The position numbers were made by a program, and so were the translations under genes. Below are positions 1 to 9,214 of a stretch of 64,000 nucleotides of DNA, piece after piece (positions within the stretch are counted from its first letter, which is position 1; every line of letters starts with the position of its first letter). The DNA is from Endozoicomonas sp. SCSIO W0465 (GTDB lineage: Bacteria > Pseudomonadota > Gammaproteobacteria > Pseudomonadales > Endozoicomonadaceae), in assembly GCF_023716865.1 (NCBI RefSeq), contig NZ_CP092417.1, positions 6,556,501 to 6,620,500 of the forward strand, read 5' to 3'. The notes beneath the pieces are model-generated. The model was not told where the DNA came from. It saw only the letters and a list, made by a program, of their open reading frames with translations, and did no database searches.

Positions 1-666
1 AGCAGAAATCGCCGGAGCTGGCTTGCTATCACAGCAACTGCTGTTGTTATCAACAGATGGGACGTCTAACGCAGGCGTAGCATCGCAACAGCTGGTCTTG
101 GGCGCAGGCTTGCTGCCACAACAACTGGCTACAGCCGTTTCACCATAGACAACATCTCTACGAACATAACGTTCAAAGCCCATTTTCTCCAGAATATAAC
201 CACCGGCTACTGAAAAGGTCAGCGCAATGGCGAAGTAAATGACCGTTACCTTCATACCAAAGGTTGCCAACAACAGCCCCATGATAATCGGGTTCATCAG
301 TGGCGAGGTGAACAGGAACGTAATGGTCGGCCCAAACCCTGCCCGGGCTTTAAGCAGCCCGGTCAGCATCGGAATGGTAGAGCAGCTGCAGAACGGTGTC
401 AGCGCCCCCAGAAGGCCTGCGGAAACATAACCTTTGCCGCCTTTGGAACCGAGTATCTTCTGAATTTTTTCCGCTGGCATATACTCCAGAATCACGCCGA
501 TAATAAAGCTGACAATCAGGAACAGAATGGTCAGCTCACCGGCCAGAAAAATAAAAGTACCCAATGTATCTACCAGACTCTGGGCCATATCAGCGCCCAG
601 GCTGGATTCCAGTGCCGGCTTGATGACCGGCTCGATAACATCAGTTATCTGTTGCTGCATGCTCAT
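1..666 (-). CDS. ArsP/SO_0444-type membrane permease, partial (C-terminus beyond window)
   Basis: I translated the minus strand from an ATG at 664-666, preceded by GGAA about 8 nt upstream. The protein is multi-pass, with the permease family (PF03773) signature around residues 80-95: PFCSCSTIPMLTGLLKA, followed by FLFTSPLMNPI. The C-terminal part seen here has repeated Cys pairs (SCCGSKP, TSCCDA, SSCCDSKP), typical of metal- or metalloid-exporting members of this group. Such permeases extrude organoarsenicals or heavy metals across the inner membrane. Reading continues past base 1, so the C-terminus is missing. The ars genes at 6856-10243 lie on the same strand, and the intervening ankyrin genes separate this permease from them. 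An arsenic or metal role is inferred from family and neighbourhood; the substrate is unknown. Confidence 0.8.
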   Translation of the reverse strand, partial: MSMQQQITDVIEPVIKPALESSLGADMAQSLVDTLGTFIFLAGELTILFLIVSFIIGVILEYMPAEKIQKILGSKGGKGYVSAGLLGALTPFCSCSTIPMLTGLLKARAGFGPTITFLFTSPLMNPIIMGLLLATFGMKVTVIYFAIALTFSVAGGYILEKMGFERYVRRDVVYGETAVASCCGSKPAPKTSCCDATPALDVPSVDNNSSCCDSKPAPAISA

Positions 667-859
667 ATCAATAATTCCAGAAAAATAGTAATATAAACTT
701 GAAAAAATTCGCTTGCTGACCTGCCTGATCCTTTTATGTCGATAAGATCAGTGACCGCTTCCTCCCATGGGATCATCAGCCTGTAGCTGGTTGATGGGCG
801 TATATTAGGTTAATGAAAAATCAGCTTCAACTATTTTTCTAAAAATATAGAAATATTTA

Positions 860-1060
860 TACCTACTGCAGGAAAGCGCTAATACCCGTGCACCTCAATC
901 CCATGCTTTTAGGCCCTGTGGGTCCTGCATGGGAATGCATACGGGAGCTTGCAGGCATTCCTGGCGCATTTACTGGCTGGCAGCTTGGGGTATGCATTCC
1001 CACGGAGGACCGTGGGAACGAGTTACTGCGGGAAAGCGCTAATACCCTGCAAAGCGGTGA
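860..1060. repeat. REP/BIME-like palindromic repeat cluster
   Basis: Two inverted copies of a REP-like palindrome (TGGGAATGCATAC and its complement) lie at about 895-945 and 990-1022. They are bracketed by direct copies of GGAAAGCGCTAATACC at about 871 and 1031. The left palindrome carries a 20-bp loop module (CTTTTAGGCCCTGTGGGTCC), also found in a copy near 45810. Related repeats are at 2280, 44385-44720 and 45600-45850. The remaining sequence between 667 and 1270 shows no credible gene. Confidence 0.7.
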
Positions 1061-1270
1061 ACCGGCGGTCATCTTCTTCTGGTGGCACGCTTTTTGGTTA
1101 TGGCTGGCTGAACCGGCTGAAACCCTTATTTTCTGGGTATTTCCGGGAAATCTGAGCTGCTGGTAAAGGCTCTGGATTTTTTTTGTTTTTTTGTTGTCTA
1201 TACGATCAAGCGAAAACCCTGTGCCGGACAGGCACTAAACAACGAAATAATAAATATTGGAGTGTGTCTT

Positions 1271-1888
1271 ATGATTTCTTATATCTATCCTCTATTTTCG
1301 ACGGTTACTGGTGCTGGCCAGCCGTCAACGGAGTCGGATCTGCCGGGAACTTCCCAAAAGGTGAATGCTGATACTCATAAAACGCCTGGTCTTGATAATC
1401 CACAAACCGATAGCCCTGAAGCTAAACCATTAGGCGCATATTCTATATTTCAGTCTTCTCATGAATATAATGATGCTGGAATTAAAACGTTGGGAACTGA
1501 TGACCGCTCATTGATTGAAATGGATAGGAATGTTCAAGCTGTATGTCTTATTAATTGTTTATTTCTTGTTCATGTTCCTGATGATGGTGAGTTTTATGAT
1601 GTATGGCATATATCTGGCGCAGATCTGTGCCACTTATTAAATCCAGAGATGCGGGCAATGATGAATTGGTATTGTCCTTTGGAAGTTCAAGGTTGCGACG
1701 GTAGAGCTAAAGATTGGAAAGAAGCAGTGCAAGAGAATCCGGGGACTACCTATTTAGCTGGGCCTAATGCTGATGATCAAGTACGGGACTTCTTTAATAT
1801 TGATGCATCAAATGTCGTTAAAACAGAAAAAGGCCCAGTTTCAATCACTTTTGATATTGCTACTCGAACCTTTCAGATAAACAAGTAA
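1271..1888 (+). CDS. hypothetical protein (about 205 aa)
   Basis: The ORF starts at ATG 1271, chosen because GGAG lies about 9 nt upstream. I do not recognise a family. The first 50 residues are low-complexity and rich in Ser, Thr, Pro and Gly. The remainder looks globular, with a Cys/Trp-rich centre (VCLINCLFLV, VWHISGADLCHLL, MMNWYCPLEVQGC). There is no signal peptide or membrane segment. It stands alone between REP-like repeats and the ankyrin genes, and its AT-rich codon use resembles the GNAT-like gene at 20120. A disordered N-terminus followed by a globular part is also seen in secreted effectors, but nothing here proves secretion. Confidence 0.6.
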   Translation: MISYIYPLFSTVTGAGQPSTESDLPGTSQKVNADTHKTPGLDNPQTDSPEAKPLGAYSIFQSSHEYNDAGIKTLGTDDRSLIEMDRNVQAVCLINCLFLVHVPDDGEFYDVWHISGADLCHLLNPEMRAMMNWYCPLEVQGCDGRAKDWKEAVQENPGTTYLAGPNADDQVRDFFNIDASNVVKTEKGPVSITFDIATRTFQINK

Positions 1889-1918
1889 CCGCTTGAGTTT
1901 GTCGCGGCTTTTTTTGCT
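1889..1918 (+). terminator. possible weak terminator after the hypothetical gene
   Basis: Immediately after the stop at 1888, CCGC and GCGG can pair around an 11-nt loop and are followed by a seven-T run. The stem is only 4 bp, so this is weak. If real, it argues against the overlapping reading frame 1893-2264, a 123-aa TTG-start ORF of no recognisable family. Confidence 0.3.
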
Positions 1919-2357
1919 TTTGCTGCATCAGCCAATCCAGGCTGTATTTCCAGTTGGCAGGCAACGTCAGCATAAAGGCCAGCAACCCAGTCGCCTCAAA
2001 GCTGAGACCCGGATCTTGCAGGGATTGATTGGCAATGACGGTGAATGGTTGTTCTGCTGCTTCCCGATAGTACTAACTTACCATAACTCTCAGTGGATTT
2101 TTTGTGGCTATCACCCGGAAGAGATCATTCAGGCTGCTGAAGCCTTGGAGCGGGATTCTGGTAAGGCGAGGATCCGGGGGCTTGTTCGGGAGTGCGGGGA
2201 ACTGCAGCAGGAGAATAAATCGATTTTATTGGTTAATGCCAGGCAGCAGGGAAAAGTAGATTAGAGGGACAGTCTGCATTCCCACGGAGGATTCTGAAAA
2301 TTCCCTGCATTTTAGCTGGTTTAGGAAAATTCTCGGACAACGAGCTGAGTGACAGGT

Positions 2358-5066
2358 TTATTGCACAGGGCATTTTTTTTTGTGGCATTCACGGGCGCTG
2401 ACCAAAGCTTTCTGACAATCCCTAAAGCCTTGTTCGACGGCCAGTTCCAGTGCTGTTTTCCCCTGATTCGTAGTAACATCAAGATCAGCAGATGCCCAAG
2501 CCAGGGCTTCCACACACGCCTTATGGTTACTATTGGCAGCCAGGTGCAATGCGGTCCAACCGTCAGTACTGGTGGCGTTTAGATCTGCCCCTCTCTGAAT
2601 AAGAACCCTCAGAGGCTTGATACGGCCAAAGTGAGCAGCCAGGTGTACTGCTGTCCAATGGTAGTCCCTGAGATGATCCAGGGAATAGTCATTGCCCACC
2701 GTTACCTTGGGATGATCACTCCTACCAGTCGTGGCATCAGGATCTGCCCCACCATTGATGAGGGCCCGCACACATTTAACATGATCGTTGATGGTGGCCA
2801 GGTGGAGTGCTGTCTTGCCATAAACTGTTCTTAAATTAACATCGGCTTTGGCTTCCGTCAGGATTTCCACACACTCACTGGAGTTCCCTGAAGCGGCCAG
2901 GTGCAATGCTGTCTCCCCAGCCTCGGTGGTAATATTGGGATCAGCTCCGCGGTCAATCAACGTTTGCACACAGTACCAGTGACCTTCCTGAACGGCAAAA
3001 TGCAATGCGGTTTTACCAAGGTCAGCCCTGATGACATCACAATCCGCACCACCATCAATCAGTGCTTGCAAGCAATCCCTGTGGCCTTCCCGGGAAGCAA
3101 GATGCAGCGCAGCTCTGCCAAAGTACGATTTAGCGCCGATATCGGCCCCGGCCTTGACCAGAACCTCAATGCACCCACTGTGGCCTGCCAGAGCAGCCAG
3201 GTGCAACGGAGTTCTACGGTAATTATTGGTAACATCAGGCGCGGCACCATTGGCAATCAGCACCCGGATACATTCACTATGGCCTCCATGGGCAGCAAAA
3301 TGGAGTTCTGTCCAACCATTAGCAGTGGCACTGAGCACCAACCCTTCGTTGAGCAGGGTTTGCACACAACCACTGTGCCCATGGCTGGCAGCCAGGTGCA
3401 GTGCTGTCTCATCTTGCATTGTGGTACCGTTGGGATTCGCTGCGCCATGGATCAGGATTCGAACAGGCTCGCTGTGGCCATGGCTGGCGGCCAGGTGCAG
3501 TGCTGTCTCGCCCTGTGGTGTGGTGATATTGAGATCCGCTGCGCCATGGGTCAGGATTCGAACAGACTCGCTGTGGCCATGGCTGGCGGCGAGGTGCAGT
3601 GCTGTCTGTCCTTCAGCAGTGGTATTAAGGTCGGCATTGCCGTTGATCAGTGCCTGTACACACTCACTATGGCCTCTTTGGGCGGCGAAATGCAGCGCAG
3701 CCCAGCCTTCAACGGTCGAATTGATTTGCGCCCCTCCACTGATCAGTGCCGCCACGCAGCCACTGTGGCCATTGTTTGCCGCCAGGTGCAAGGCTGTCCA
3801 GCCTTCTGTTGTGGCATTGAGATCTGCACCCGCCTTGATCAGGATTCGTAAGCTATCAAGACGACCCTCCTGAGCTGCAATGTGCACAGCGGTATCACCG
3901 TGAGTTGAGGTGATATTGAGTTCAGCTCCGCCCTTGATAATGGCTTGCATGCACTCAATTTGGCTTTCCCTGGCAGCGAGATGCAGTGCTGACTCGCCAA
4001 GAATGGTGAGGGAATTGAGATCTGCCCCGTCGTCAACCAGCAATTGCACACAATCGCTGTGGCCTTTTTCCACACAAAGATACAGCGCAGACTTTCCTTC
4101 ACTGGTGGCAGCATTGAGATCCGCTCCCCACTTGATCAGGACTTTGAGACACTCTCCATGCCCTCTTTTGGCAGCAAGGTGTACGGCGGTTTTACCTTTA
4201 TTATTGGCAGCATTAATATCCACGCCGCAGGTAGCCATCATTCTCAGGCAATCACTGTGGCCTCTTTCAGCGGCAATATGCAGCGCTGTTTTGCCTTCAG
4301 TGGTGATACAGGCAAGATCAGCCCCGCCAGTAAGCAGGAATTTCAGACACTCGAGGTGCCCTCCCTCAGCGGCGATATGTAACGGCGTTTTTTTGTTGAA
4401 ACTGGCTTGGGCATTAACAACCGTACCCGCCTTGATCAGGAGCCGGAGGCAGTGATGGTGGCCCTTTGCAGCGCAAAGGTGCAACGCATTAGCACCGAAC
4501 GCTGTGGTGGCGTTAATATCCACCTGGCCGTTGATCAGGGCTTTCAAACACTCAATGTTGCCCTCTTCAGCCGCAATATGCAGTGCGTTATCACCGTTTT
4601 CCTTGGGGCCATTCAGATCTGTCCCGTGTTCAACCAGGGCTTGTATACACTTGCTGCGGTTTTCCCGGGCAGCAGCATGCAACAGCAGGACCGATTCGCC
4701 TGTAGCGGCTGCACGAAAATGCTCACGAACGAGATTTGGATGCAGATTCAGCAGATGTCGCAACGCCTGTACATTGCCGGTACGACAAACATGCAGAGGC
4801 TGCGATTCACAGTACAGCGAAGACTCATTGAATGCGGCTCCAGCCTCACGCACCAGTGGCACGATTGTAGCATCACACTCCCGGCAGTTTCGTTCCCTGA
4901 CTCCCTTACCATCCAACCACCATTCAATGCAATCCTCATGGTAACGGTGCCCGCATTTGGCCATGAGCACTTCCCTGTTATTGGATAACCCTCTCTGACA
5001 AACCGGACAGGAAGCTTGCGCAACCTCAGGAGGGGAAACATTGATTTGAGCAATGGTATGATTCAC
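2358..5066 (-). CDS. RING-H2 finger + ankyrin-repeat protein with C-terminal CaaX-like motif
   Basis: About 900 aa. The N-terminus holds a RING-H2 pattern: CPVC, 14 residues, CGH, RY, H, ED, C, 14 residues, CREC, i.e. C-x2-C-x14-C-x-H-x2-H-x2-C-x14-C-x2-C with a WW pair after the sixth ligand. RING-H2 domains recruit E2 enzymes in eukaryotic ubiquitin ligases. About two dozen 33-residue ankyrin repeats follow (TALHLAASHGHSE.VRILI.GAADLN type) and run almost to the end. The last residues are HKKKCPVQ, a polybasic stretch plus CaaX-like box. The open frame extends upstream to an ATG at 5117, overlapping the preceding gene. I prefer GTG 5064-5066, which has GGAG 6 nt upstream and leaves a 16-nt gap. 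Likely function (inference): a secreted host-targeted E3-like protein anchored to membranes by host prenylation. Alternative: a structural zinc site without ligase activity. Confidence 0.85.
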   Translation of the reverse strand: MNHTIAQINVSPPEVAQASCPVCQRGLSNNREVLMAKCGHRYHEDCIEWWLDGKGVRERNCRECDATIVPLVREAGAAFNESSLYCESQPLHVCRTGNVQALRHLLNLHPNLVREHFRAAATGESVLLLHAAARENRSKCIQALVEHGTDLNGPKENGDNALHIAAEEGNIECLKALINGQVDINATTAFGANALHLCAAKGHHHCLRLLIKAGTVVNAQASFNKKTPLHIAAEGGHLECLKFLLTGGADLACITTEGKTALHIAAERGHSDCLRMMATCGVDINAANNKGKTAVHLAAKRGHGECLKVLIKWGADLNAATSEGKSALYLCVEKGHSDCVQLLVDDGADLNSLTILGESALHLAARESQIECMQAIIKGGAELNITSTHGDTAVHIAAQEGRLDSLRILIKAGADLNATTEGWTALHLAANNGHSGCVAALISGGAQINSTVEGWAALHFAAQRGHSECVQALINGNADLNTTAEGQTALHLAASHGHSESVRILTHGAADLNITTPQGETALHLAASHGHSEPVRILIHGAANPNGTTMQDETALHLAASHGHSGCVQTLLNEGLVLSATANGWTELHFAAHGGHSECIRVLIANGAAPDVTNNYRRTPLHLAALAGHSGCIEVLVKAGADIGAKSYFGRAALHLASREGHRDCLQALIDGGADCDVIRADLGKTALHFAVQEGHWYCVQTLIDRGADPNITTEAGETALHLAASGNSSECVEILTEAKADVNLRTVYGKTALHLATINDHVKCVRALINGGADPDATTGRSDHPKVTVGNDYSLDHLRDYHWTAVHLAAHFGRIKPLRVLIQRGADLNATSTDGWTALHLAANSNHKACVEALAWASADLDVTTNQGKTALELAVEQGFRDCQKALVSARECHKKKCPVQ

Positions 5067-5082
5067 TGTGTGCTCCGATTTC

Positions 5083-6387
5083 TTACTGAACAGGGCACTT
5101 CTTCTTTGCCCCGGCATTAAGCAGCATCCTCACATTGTCCGATTGACGATTTTTGGCAGCAGACAGCAGAGGCGTCTCACCATCCAGACTTCGGTCAATG
5201 TCGGTATTTGCCCCGGCATTGAGCAAGACTTTGAGACACTGCTCGTGACCCTCCCGTGCAGCGATGTGGAGGGGGGTTGTACCTACCTCATCCGTGACAT
5301 CAGGGTTAGCTCCACATTTGACCAGGGCTTTGGTAATTTTCTTATTGCCATTGAGTACGGCAATATGCAGCGGCATTGTGCCATCCCAGAGAGGAACCGG
5401 ATTGGCCGCTGCCCCAGCCCTGAGCAGTGCCTGGACAATCTCCTCACAGTCTTTTTTAACGGCGAGATACAGGGGCGTCGTTCCATCCTTGCTGGCCACG
5501 TCCAGGCTCGCTCCATTTTTGATTAACATTTGAGCGCATTTTACGCTACCTTCGCGGATGGCAATCAACAGTGGTGTTTCATTGCCATCATCGGTCGCAT
5601 TGCAATCAGCCCCGGCATTGATCAGCGTCTGTGCCACCTCATCATCATCCTGCAAGACGGACATATGCAGAGCCGTCACCCCCCCCATAAAGGTTGAATG
5701 TATATTGGCCCCGGCGCTGACAAGGGCCTCCACAGCCCTCTGATTGCCTTGCAGGGCAGCACACAAAAGAGCAGTGACACCGGTCTTTCGAGGAGTATTG
5801 GGGTCCACTCCGGCACTGAGCAGTGCTTGCCAACACGCCTCGTGCCCTTCGCTCACAGCCAGAAAAAGTGCCGTCATGTCTCCGCAGATAGCATGGCCGT
5901 CAGCCCCGGCCTCAAGCAGAACCTGTAAAATCTGTTCGTGGCCATTTTGGGCAGCAATGTGCAACAAGGTGACATCGCAACCGGTAGCCGCCGAACGGAA
6001 CCATTGCTGGGCGATACCGGGATTGGTTGCCAGTAACCGCCGGAACTCTGCGATATTTCCGGAACGACAGACTTGCAGTGGCAGAGCCTCGCAATGGGGT
6101 TGGCAAGAACGACCGTGATCGCTGCATGCTGCCTCGGTCACAGGCAACTTCCCCGACGACTTCACAGGCAACAATGGTATGGCCATCTCTTCATACGGTT
6201 CATACGGTAGACAAATGCGCTCATACACCAGCTGCTGATCAGCCTGCTGGGAAACCCCTTCGAAAGACAGGTGGTTACGACACGGAACAGACGCCACTTT
6301 CCGACTGCCAAAGCCCGACGCGCCATCATCGAAGCAGCTATCGTATATTGGTGCACAAGAAACAAATGTATTGGTGGTCGGTTCCAT
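5083..6387 (-). CDS. ankyrin-repeat protein with C-terminal CaaX-like motif
   Basis: 434 aa. Residues 1-100 have no recognised domain. About ten ankyrin repeats follow, of the form TPLHIAAREGHEQCLKVLLNAGAN. The segment just before the repeats (LPLQVCRSGNIAEFRRLLATNP...FRSAATG) matches the same region of the adjacent RING-ankyrin protein, so the two are paralogues; this one lacks the RING. Both end in KKKCPVQ. The gene lies just upstream of the RING-ankyrin gene on the same strand and is probably co-transcribed with it. No signal peptide or membrane segment is visible. A host-directed role is inferred from ankyrin repeats plus prenylation-like tail, an arrangement known from Legionella AnkB. 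Confidence 0.85.
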   Translation of the reverse strand: MEPTTNTFVSCAPIYDSCFDDGASGFGSRKVASVPCRNHLSFEGVSQQADQQLVYERICLPYEPYEEMAIPLLPVKSSGKLPVTEAACSDHGRSCQPHCEALPLQVCRSGNIAEFRRLLATNPGIAQQWFRSAATGCDVTLLHIAAQNGHEQILQVLLEAGADGHAICGDMTALFLAVSEGHEACWQALLSAGVDPNTPRKTGVTALLCAALQGNQRAVEALVSAGANIHSTFMGGVTALHMSVLQDDDEVAQTLINAGADCNATDDGNETPLLIAIREGSVKCAQMLIKNGASLDVASKDGTTPLYLAVKKDCEEIVQALLRAGAAANPVPLWDGTMPLHIAVLNGNKKITKALVKCGANPDVTDEVGTTPLHIAAREGHEQCLKVLLNAGANTDIDRSLDGETPLLSAAKNRQSDNVRMLLNAGAKKKCPVQ

Positions 6388-6855
6388 AGAGACCAGCTGC
6401 TAACAAACTCAACAGGTTTCGCTGGCTAGTGTAGATGAATTTGAAAAAGTCTCAGATTATTTTCAGATGTCAAAGGTCACTAATTGATTCGGGCAGAACC
6501 TAAACTCGGGTATATGGATCGGACGCATAACCAGAATAACCATTTACTGTTCAAACATGGAAAAAATGGAAAATGGATGATCCTCATCATTCAGGGGGCT
6601 GCGACCGACAGCCATCTTGAACTGGGGCCTTTGCGCAAATGGTTGCTGTCATTGGCATCCTCATAACCACAGACCATTTGCAGTACTCTTTGCGTCAGAA
6701 GATCCTGTATGGAATAGTCAATACAGGATTAATAACGTTTGTCCTGAATTGCCTTGCTGAGCCGGGGAATTAGCTCACTACGGATGGCCATTTCAAGAAG
6801 CAGCAACACGCCAAAATCGGAGGACAACTCTCCTCCGTTAAGTTAGAACGATTAA
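6388..6855. other. intergenic region, no convincing gene
   Basis: 468 bp between the ankyrin genes and arsA. A plus-strand ORF at 6484-6666 (60 aa) has no ribosome-binding site or recognisable motif, so I do not call it. A 9-bp inverted repeat (ATCCTGTAT / ATACAGGAT) at 6702-6729 has no T-run. Nothing else is apparent. Confidence 0.5.
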
Positions 6856-8574
6856 TTAATTCAACCCACCTTCCTGCCAGGGAAGAAGGTACATAACGTC
6901 ACTGTGGCTGGAGGTAATCTCATTAAGATATTCTGCCTCCCTGCTCCGACGGGATACCAGCAGTGGATCGGTTACCTCCAGCGGTGTCAGTGACTGATTC
7001 ACTACCCATCCCGCTGGTTTGATGCCGGCCCTGGCCAGATCTTCCTGGAGTTCGGCGGCCTCATGAACCGGTGTCGCTTCCGGCAAGGTACAAATCAACA
7101 GCCTGGCAAACTCCGGATCCCGCAATCGTGGCAGCAGCCCGGTCACTTCTTCTGAGTGAGCATCGCCACGCTTCAATACCTCCCGGTGATAGCTCTGGGC
7201 AGCATCCAGCAGTAAGATTGTATGCCCGGTAGGAGCGGTATCAATGACGGTAATGCGGTTATCGGCCTTAAACACGGTACGGGCAAATGCCTGAAAGACC
7301 GCTATCTCTTCAATACAGGGGGATCTCAAGTCCTCTTCCAGCAGCGCACGTCCATCGTCGTCAAGATGAGTTGCGTCAGCCAACACCTCTGTTCGATAGC
7401 GTTCAATCTCTTCAACAGGATTGATACGCTCAACCACCAGGTTATCCGTCACCTGACCGACAGCATCGTGTACATGAGCAGCCGGGTCCGTTGTCGTGAG
7501 CGTAACCGGTAAGCCCTGTTCAGCCAGTTTTCTGGCAATCATAACGGCGATGGAGGTTTTGCCCACCCCGCCTTTACCCAGAGTCATCACAATGCCACGG
7601 CCACTGGCTGCCAGACCATCAATAAACTGGTTCAGATCAGCACTTTCCGGTGTTGTGTCTGATCGTTCCTGTTCCGCTGCAACTTTACAGGGGTTGTGAT
7701 CAAAAAACGTTTTCAGCCCTTCAATACCGATAGGAGGATTGGCCGACATGGCAATGGTCGAAACCGGCAGATGACGCAACTGCCCTGGCATATCACTCAA
7801 CGCATTTCTGCCACGACTCTCCAAGGCAATGGCAACCGGATCATTAACATCCGTCGCTGTGAATACTCCGTTCACCACCAGATGCTGATTAGTAATACCC
7901 AGCTCAAGCAACTCGCCACTGGTGCGTGCGGCTTCTTTCAGGGCTGCGCCATCAGGGCGGGTGACTAACACCAATCGGGTCTGGCTTTCATCGGCAAGAA
8001 TCTCCACGGCCCGGGCATACAGTGCTGTCTGTTTTTCCAGCGCCGCCAGGGGGCCAAGGCAGGATGACCCTGTCGTATTGTCCTCCACAAAGCCCGTCCA
8101 TGCCCTGGGCAGAGAAAGCAGTCGCAGGGTGTGGCCGGTGGGTGCCGTATCAAAAATGACCCGGTCAAACTCTGCAGTAACCTGCTCATCGGCCAGCAGT
8201 TCGGTAAAGGCATCAAAAGCAGCAACCTCAAGGGTACAGGCCCCGGACAGCTGCTCCTCCATATTTTCAAGAACCGCATCAGGCAGTACACCCCGGTATG
8301 GATCAATAGCCTTTGCCCGATAGGCGGCGGCCGCCGCCCGAGGATCAATATTCAGGGCAAACAGGTTTTCAACCTGGTTTACCGCGATCGGTTCACCCGT
8401 TAACCGGGTTTCCAGTACCTCATCCACATTGGATGCCGGATCGGTACTCACCAGTAATACTTTTTCTCCGGCAATGGCCTGACGGACAGCGGTAGCGCAA
8501 GCCGTACTGGTTTTACCTACGCCCCCCTTGCCGGTAAAGAACAGCACCCGTGGCATATTTTCCAGGAATTTCAT
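6856..8574 (-). CDS. arsA: ArsA arsenite-transporting ATPase
   Basis: 572 aa from ATG 8572-8574, which has GGAG 7 nt upstream; a longer open frame reaches 8610 inside arsD. The protein is a tandem duplication: each half has a GKGGVGKTS P-loop (residues 15-23 and again near 330), a DTAPTGHT signature and an STDPA or TTDPA switch motif. Cys residues in CTLEVAAF, SSCLGP and SPCIEEIAVF match the three metalloid-binding cysteines of ArsA. Length is close to R773 ArsA (583 aa). ArsA energises arsenite export and accepts As(III) from ArsD. The gene lies 11 nt downstream of arsD, consistent with an operon. The partner pump here is the Acr3-type carrier at 9215. Confidence 0.96.
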   Translation of the reverse strand: MKFLENMPRVLFFTGKGGVGKTSTACATAVRQAIAGEKVLLVSTDPASNVDEVLETRLTGEPIAVNQVENLFALNIDPRAAAAAYRAKAIDPYRGVLPDAVLENMEEQLSGACTLEVAAFDAFTELLADEQVTAEFDRVIFDTAPTGHTLRLLSLPRAWTGFVEDNTTGSSCLGPLAALEKQTALYARAVEILADESQTRLVLVTRPDGAALKEAARTSGELLELGITNQHLVVNGVFTATDVNDPVAIALESRGRNALSDMPGQLRHLPVSTIAMSANPPIGIEGLKTFFDHNPCKVAAEQERSDTTPESADLNQFIDGLAASGRGIVMTLGKGGVGKTSIAVMIARKLAEQGLPVTLTTTDPAAHVHDAVGQVTDNLVVERINPVEEIERYRTEVLADATHLDDDGRALLEEDLRSPCIEEIAVFQAFARTVFKADNRITVIDTAPTGHTILLLDAAQSYHREVLKRGDAHSEEVTGLLPRLRDPEFARLLICTLPEATPVHEAAELQEDLARAGIKPAGWVVNQSLTPLEVTDPLLVSRRSREAEYLNEITSSHSDVMYLLPWQEGGLN

Positions 8575-8585
8575 CACGTCACTCC

Positions 8586-8963
8586 TTAACAGCCACCACT
8601 GCAACCACAACCACCGCCAGAAGCAGTCGTTGCCGATTCAGCTTCCGCTGTTGCAATCGGCTCCCCAGCAGCCATGGCAACCAGTTGCTCACGGGTCGGG
8701 TAAGTTCCGTAACTGACCACTTCACCGTCGCGCATAATGATGGGCAGTGCTTCCGTTTGATGGGCTTCCAGCATGGCCTTCACCGTCAGGTTGGCGGCAA
8801 AAGCAGCTGCCTCCTGAGCCAGGTTATAACGGGTAACCCGGTGTCCCAGTGATTCCAGGTAATTCAGATCGGCTGAAAAAACAGACAGCTTCTGGTCAGG
8901 CTTTGAACCACAAACGCCAGAAGAACAACACATGGCAGGATCAAACACAGTAATAGAAGACAT
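8586..8963 (-). CDS. arsD: ArsD arsenic metallochaperone
   Basis: 125 aa. The N-terminus has the ArsD signature VFDPAMCCSSGVCG, with the Cys12, Cys13 and Cys18 equivalents that bind As(III). The C-terminus ends in a Gly/Cys-rich tail (GGGCGCSGGC) carrying further vicinal thiols. ArsD delivers arsenite to ArsA in the cytosol and can act as a weak ars repressor. It precedes arsA by 11 nt. A MITE-like element lies directly upstream, between it and acr3, and may affect co-expression. Confidence 0.95.
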   Translation of the reverse strand: MSSITVFDPAMCCSSGVCGSKPDQKLSVFSADLNYLESLGHRVTRYNLAQEAAAFAANLTVKAMLEAHQTEALPIIMRDGEVVSYGTYPTREQLVAMAAGEPIATAEAESATTASGGGCGCSGGC

Positions 8964-8981
8964 AATTTTTTTCCTGATCTC

Positions 8982-9151
8982 TTAACCCGGATATTTCATA
9001 AACGTGCTCCCGTTCTCGCTTGTCCTTTGCCGCTCTATGGGAGTTTTGCTCAGTCGACCGTACTCCCCGGTACAGCGCTCCATCGCAAAATCCCTTAGAG
9101 CGACAAAGTCCTGCGCGAGATTCGGGGCAGTTTATGAAATATCCGGGTTAA
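8982..9151. mobile_element. MITE-like element with 22-bp perfect terminal inverted repeats
   Basis: A 170-bp non-coding segment is bounded by perfect inverted repeats at 8982-9003 and 9130-9151, beginning TTAACCCGGATATTTCATAA. No ORF of interest lies inside. The structure (short, non-coding, perfect TIRs) fits a miniature element mobilised in trans by a transposase not seen in this window. No clear target duplication was found. It sits between arsD and acr3 on the operon path. Confidence 0.7.
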
Positions 9152-9214
9152 TGCATTTCCAAGGGATTGGATGACTACCGGAACCTGCCGGTAGTCGAGT
9201 CAACGTGAAGATAA

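Noticed and set aside
1893..2264. TTG-start ORF of 123 codons
   Set aside because: It overlaps a possible terminator, has no ribosome site or recognisable motif, and ends beside a REP fragment. Could be a gene remnant but cannot be supported.
2349..6389. Several long plus-strand ORFs (e.g. 2901-3851, 4407-4988, 3226-3873)
   Set aside because: They are complements of the ankyrin repeats; their periodic Cys/Gln/Ser-rich translations reflect repeat codons and they lack ribosome sites.
6484..6666. 60-codon ORF between ankyrin genes and arsA
   Set aside because: No ribosome site, no family features, short.
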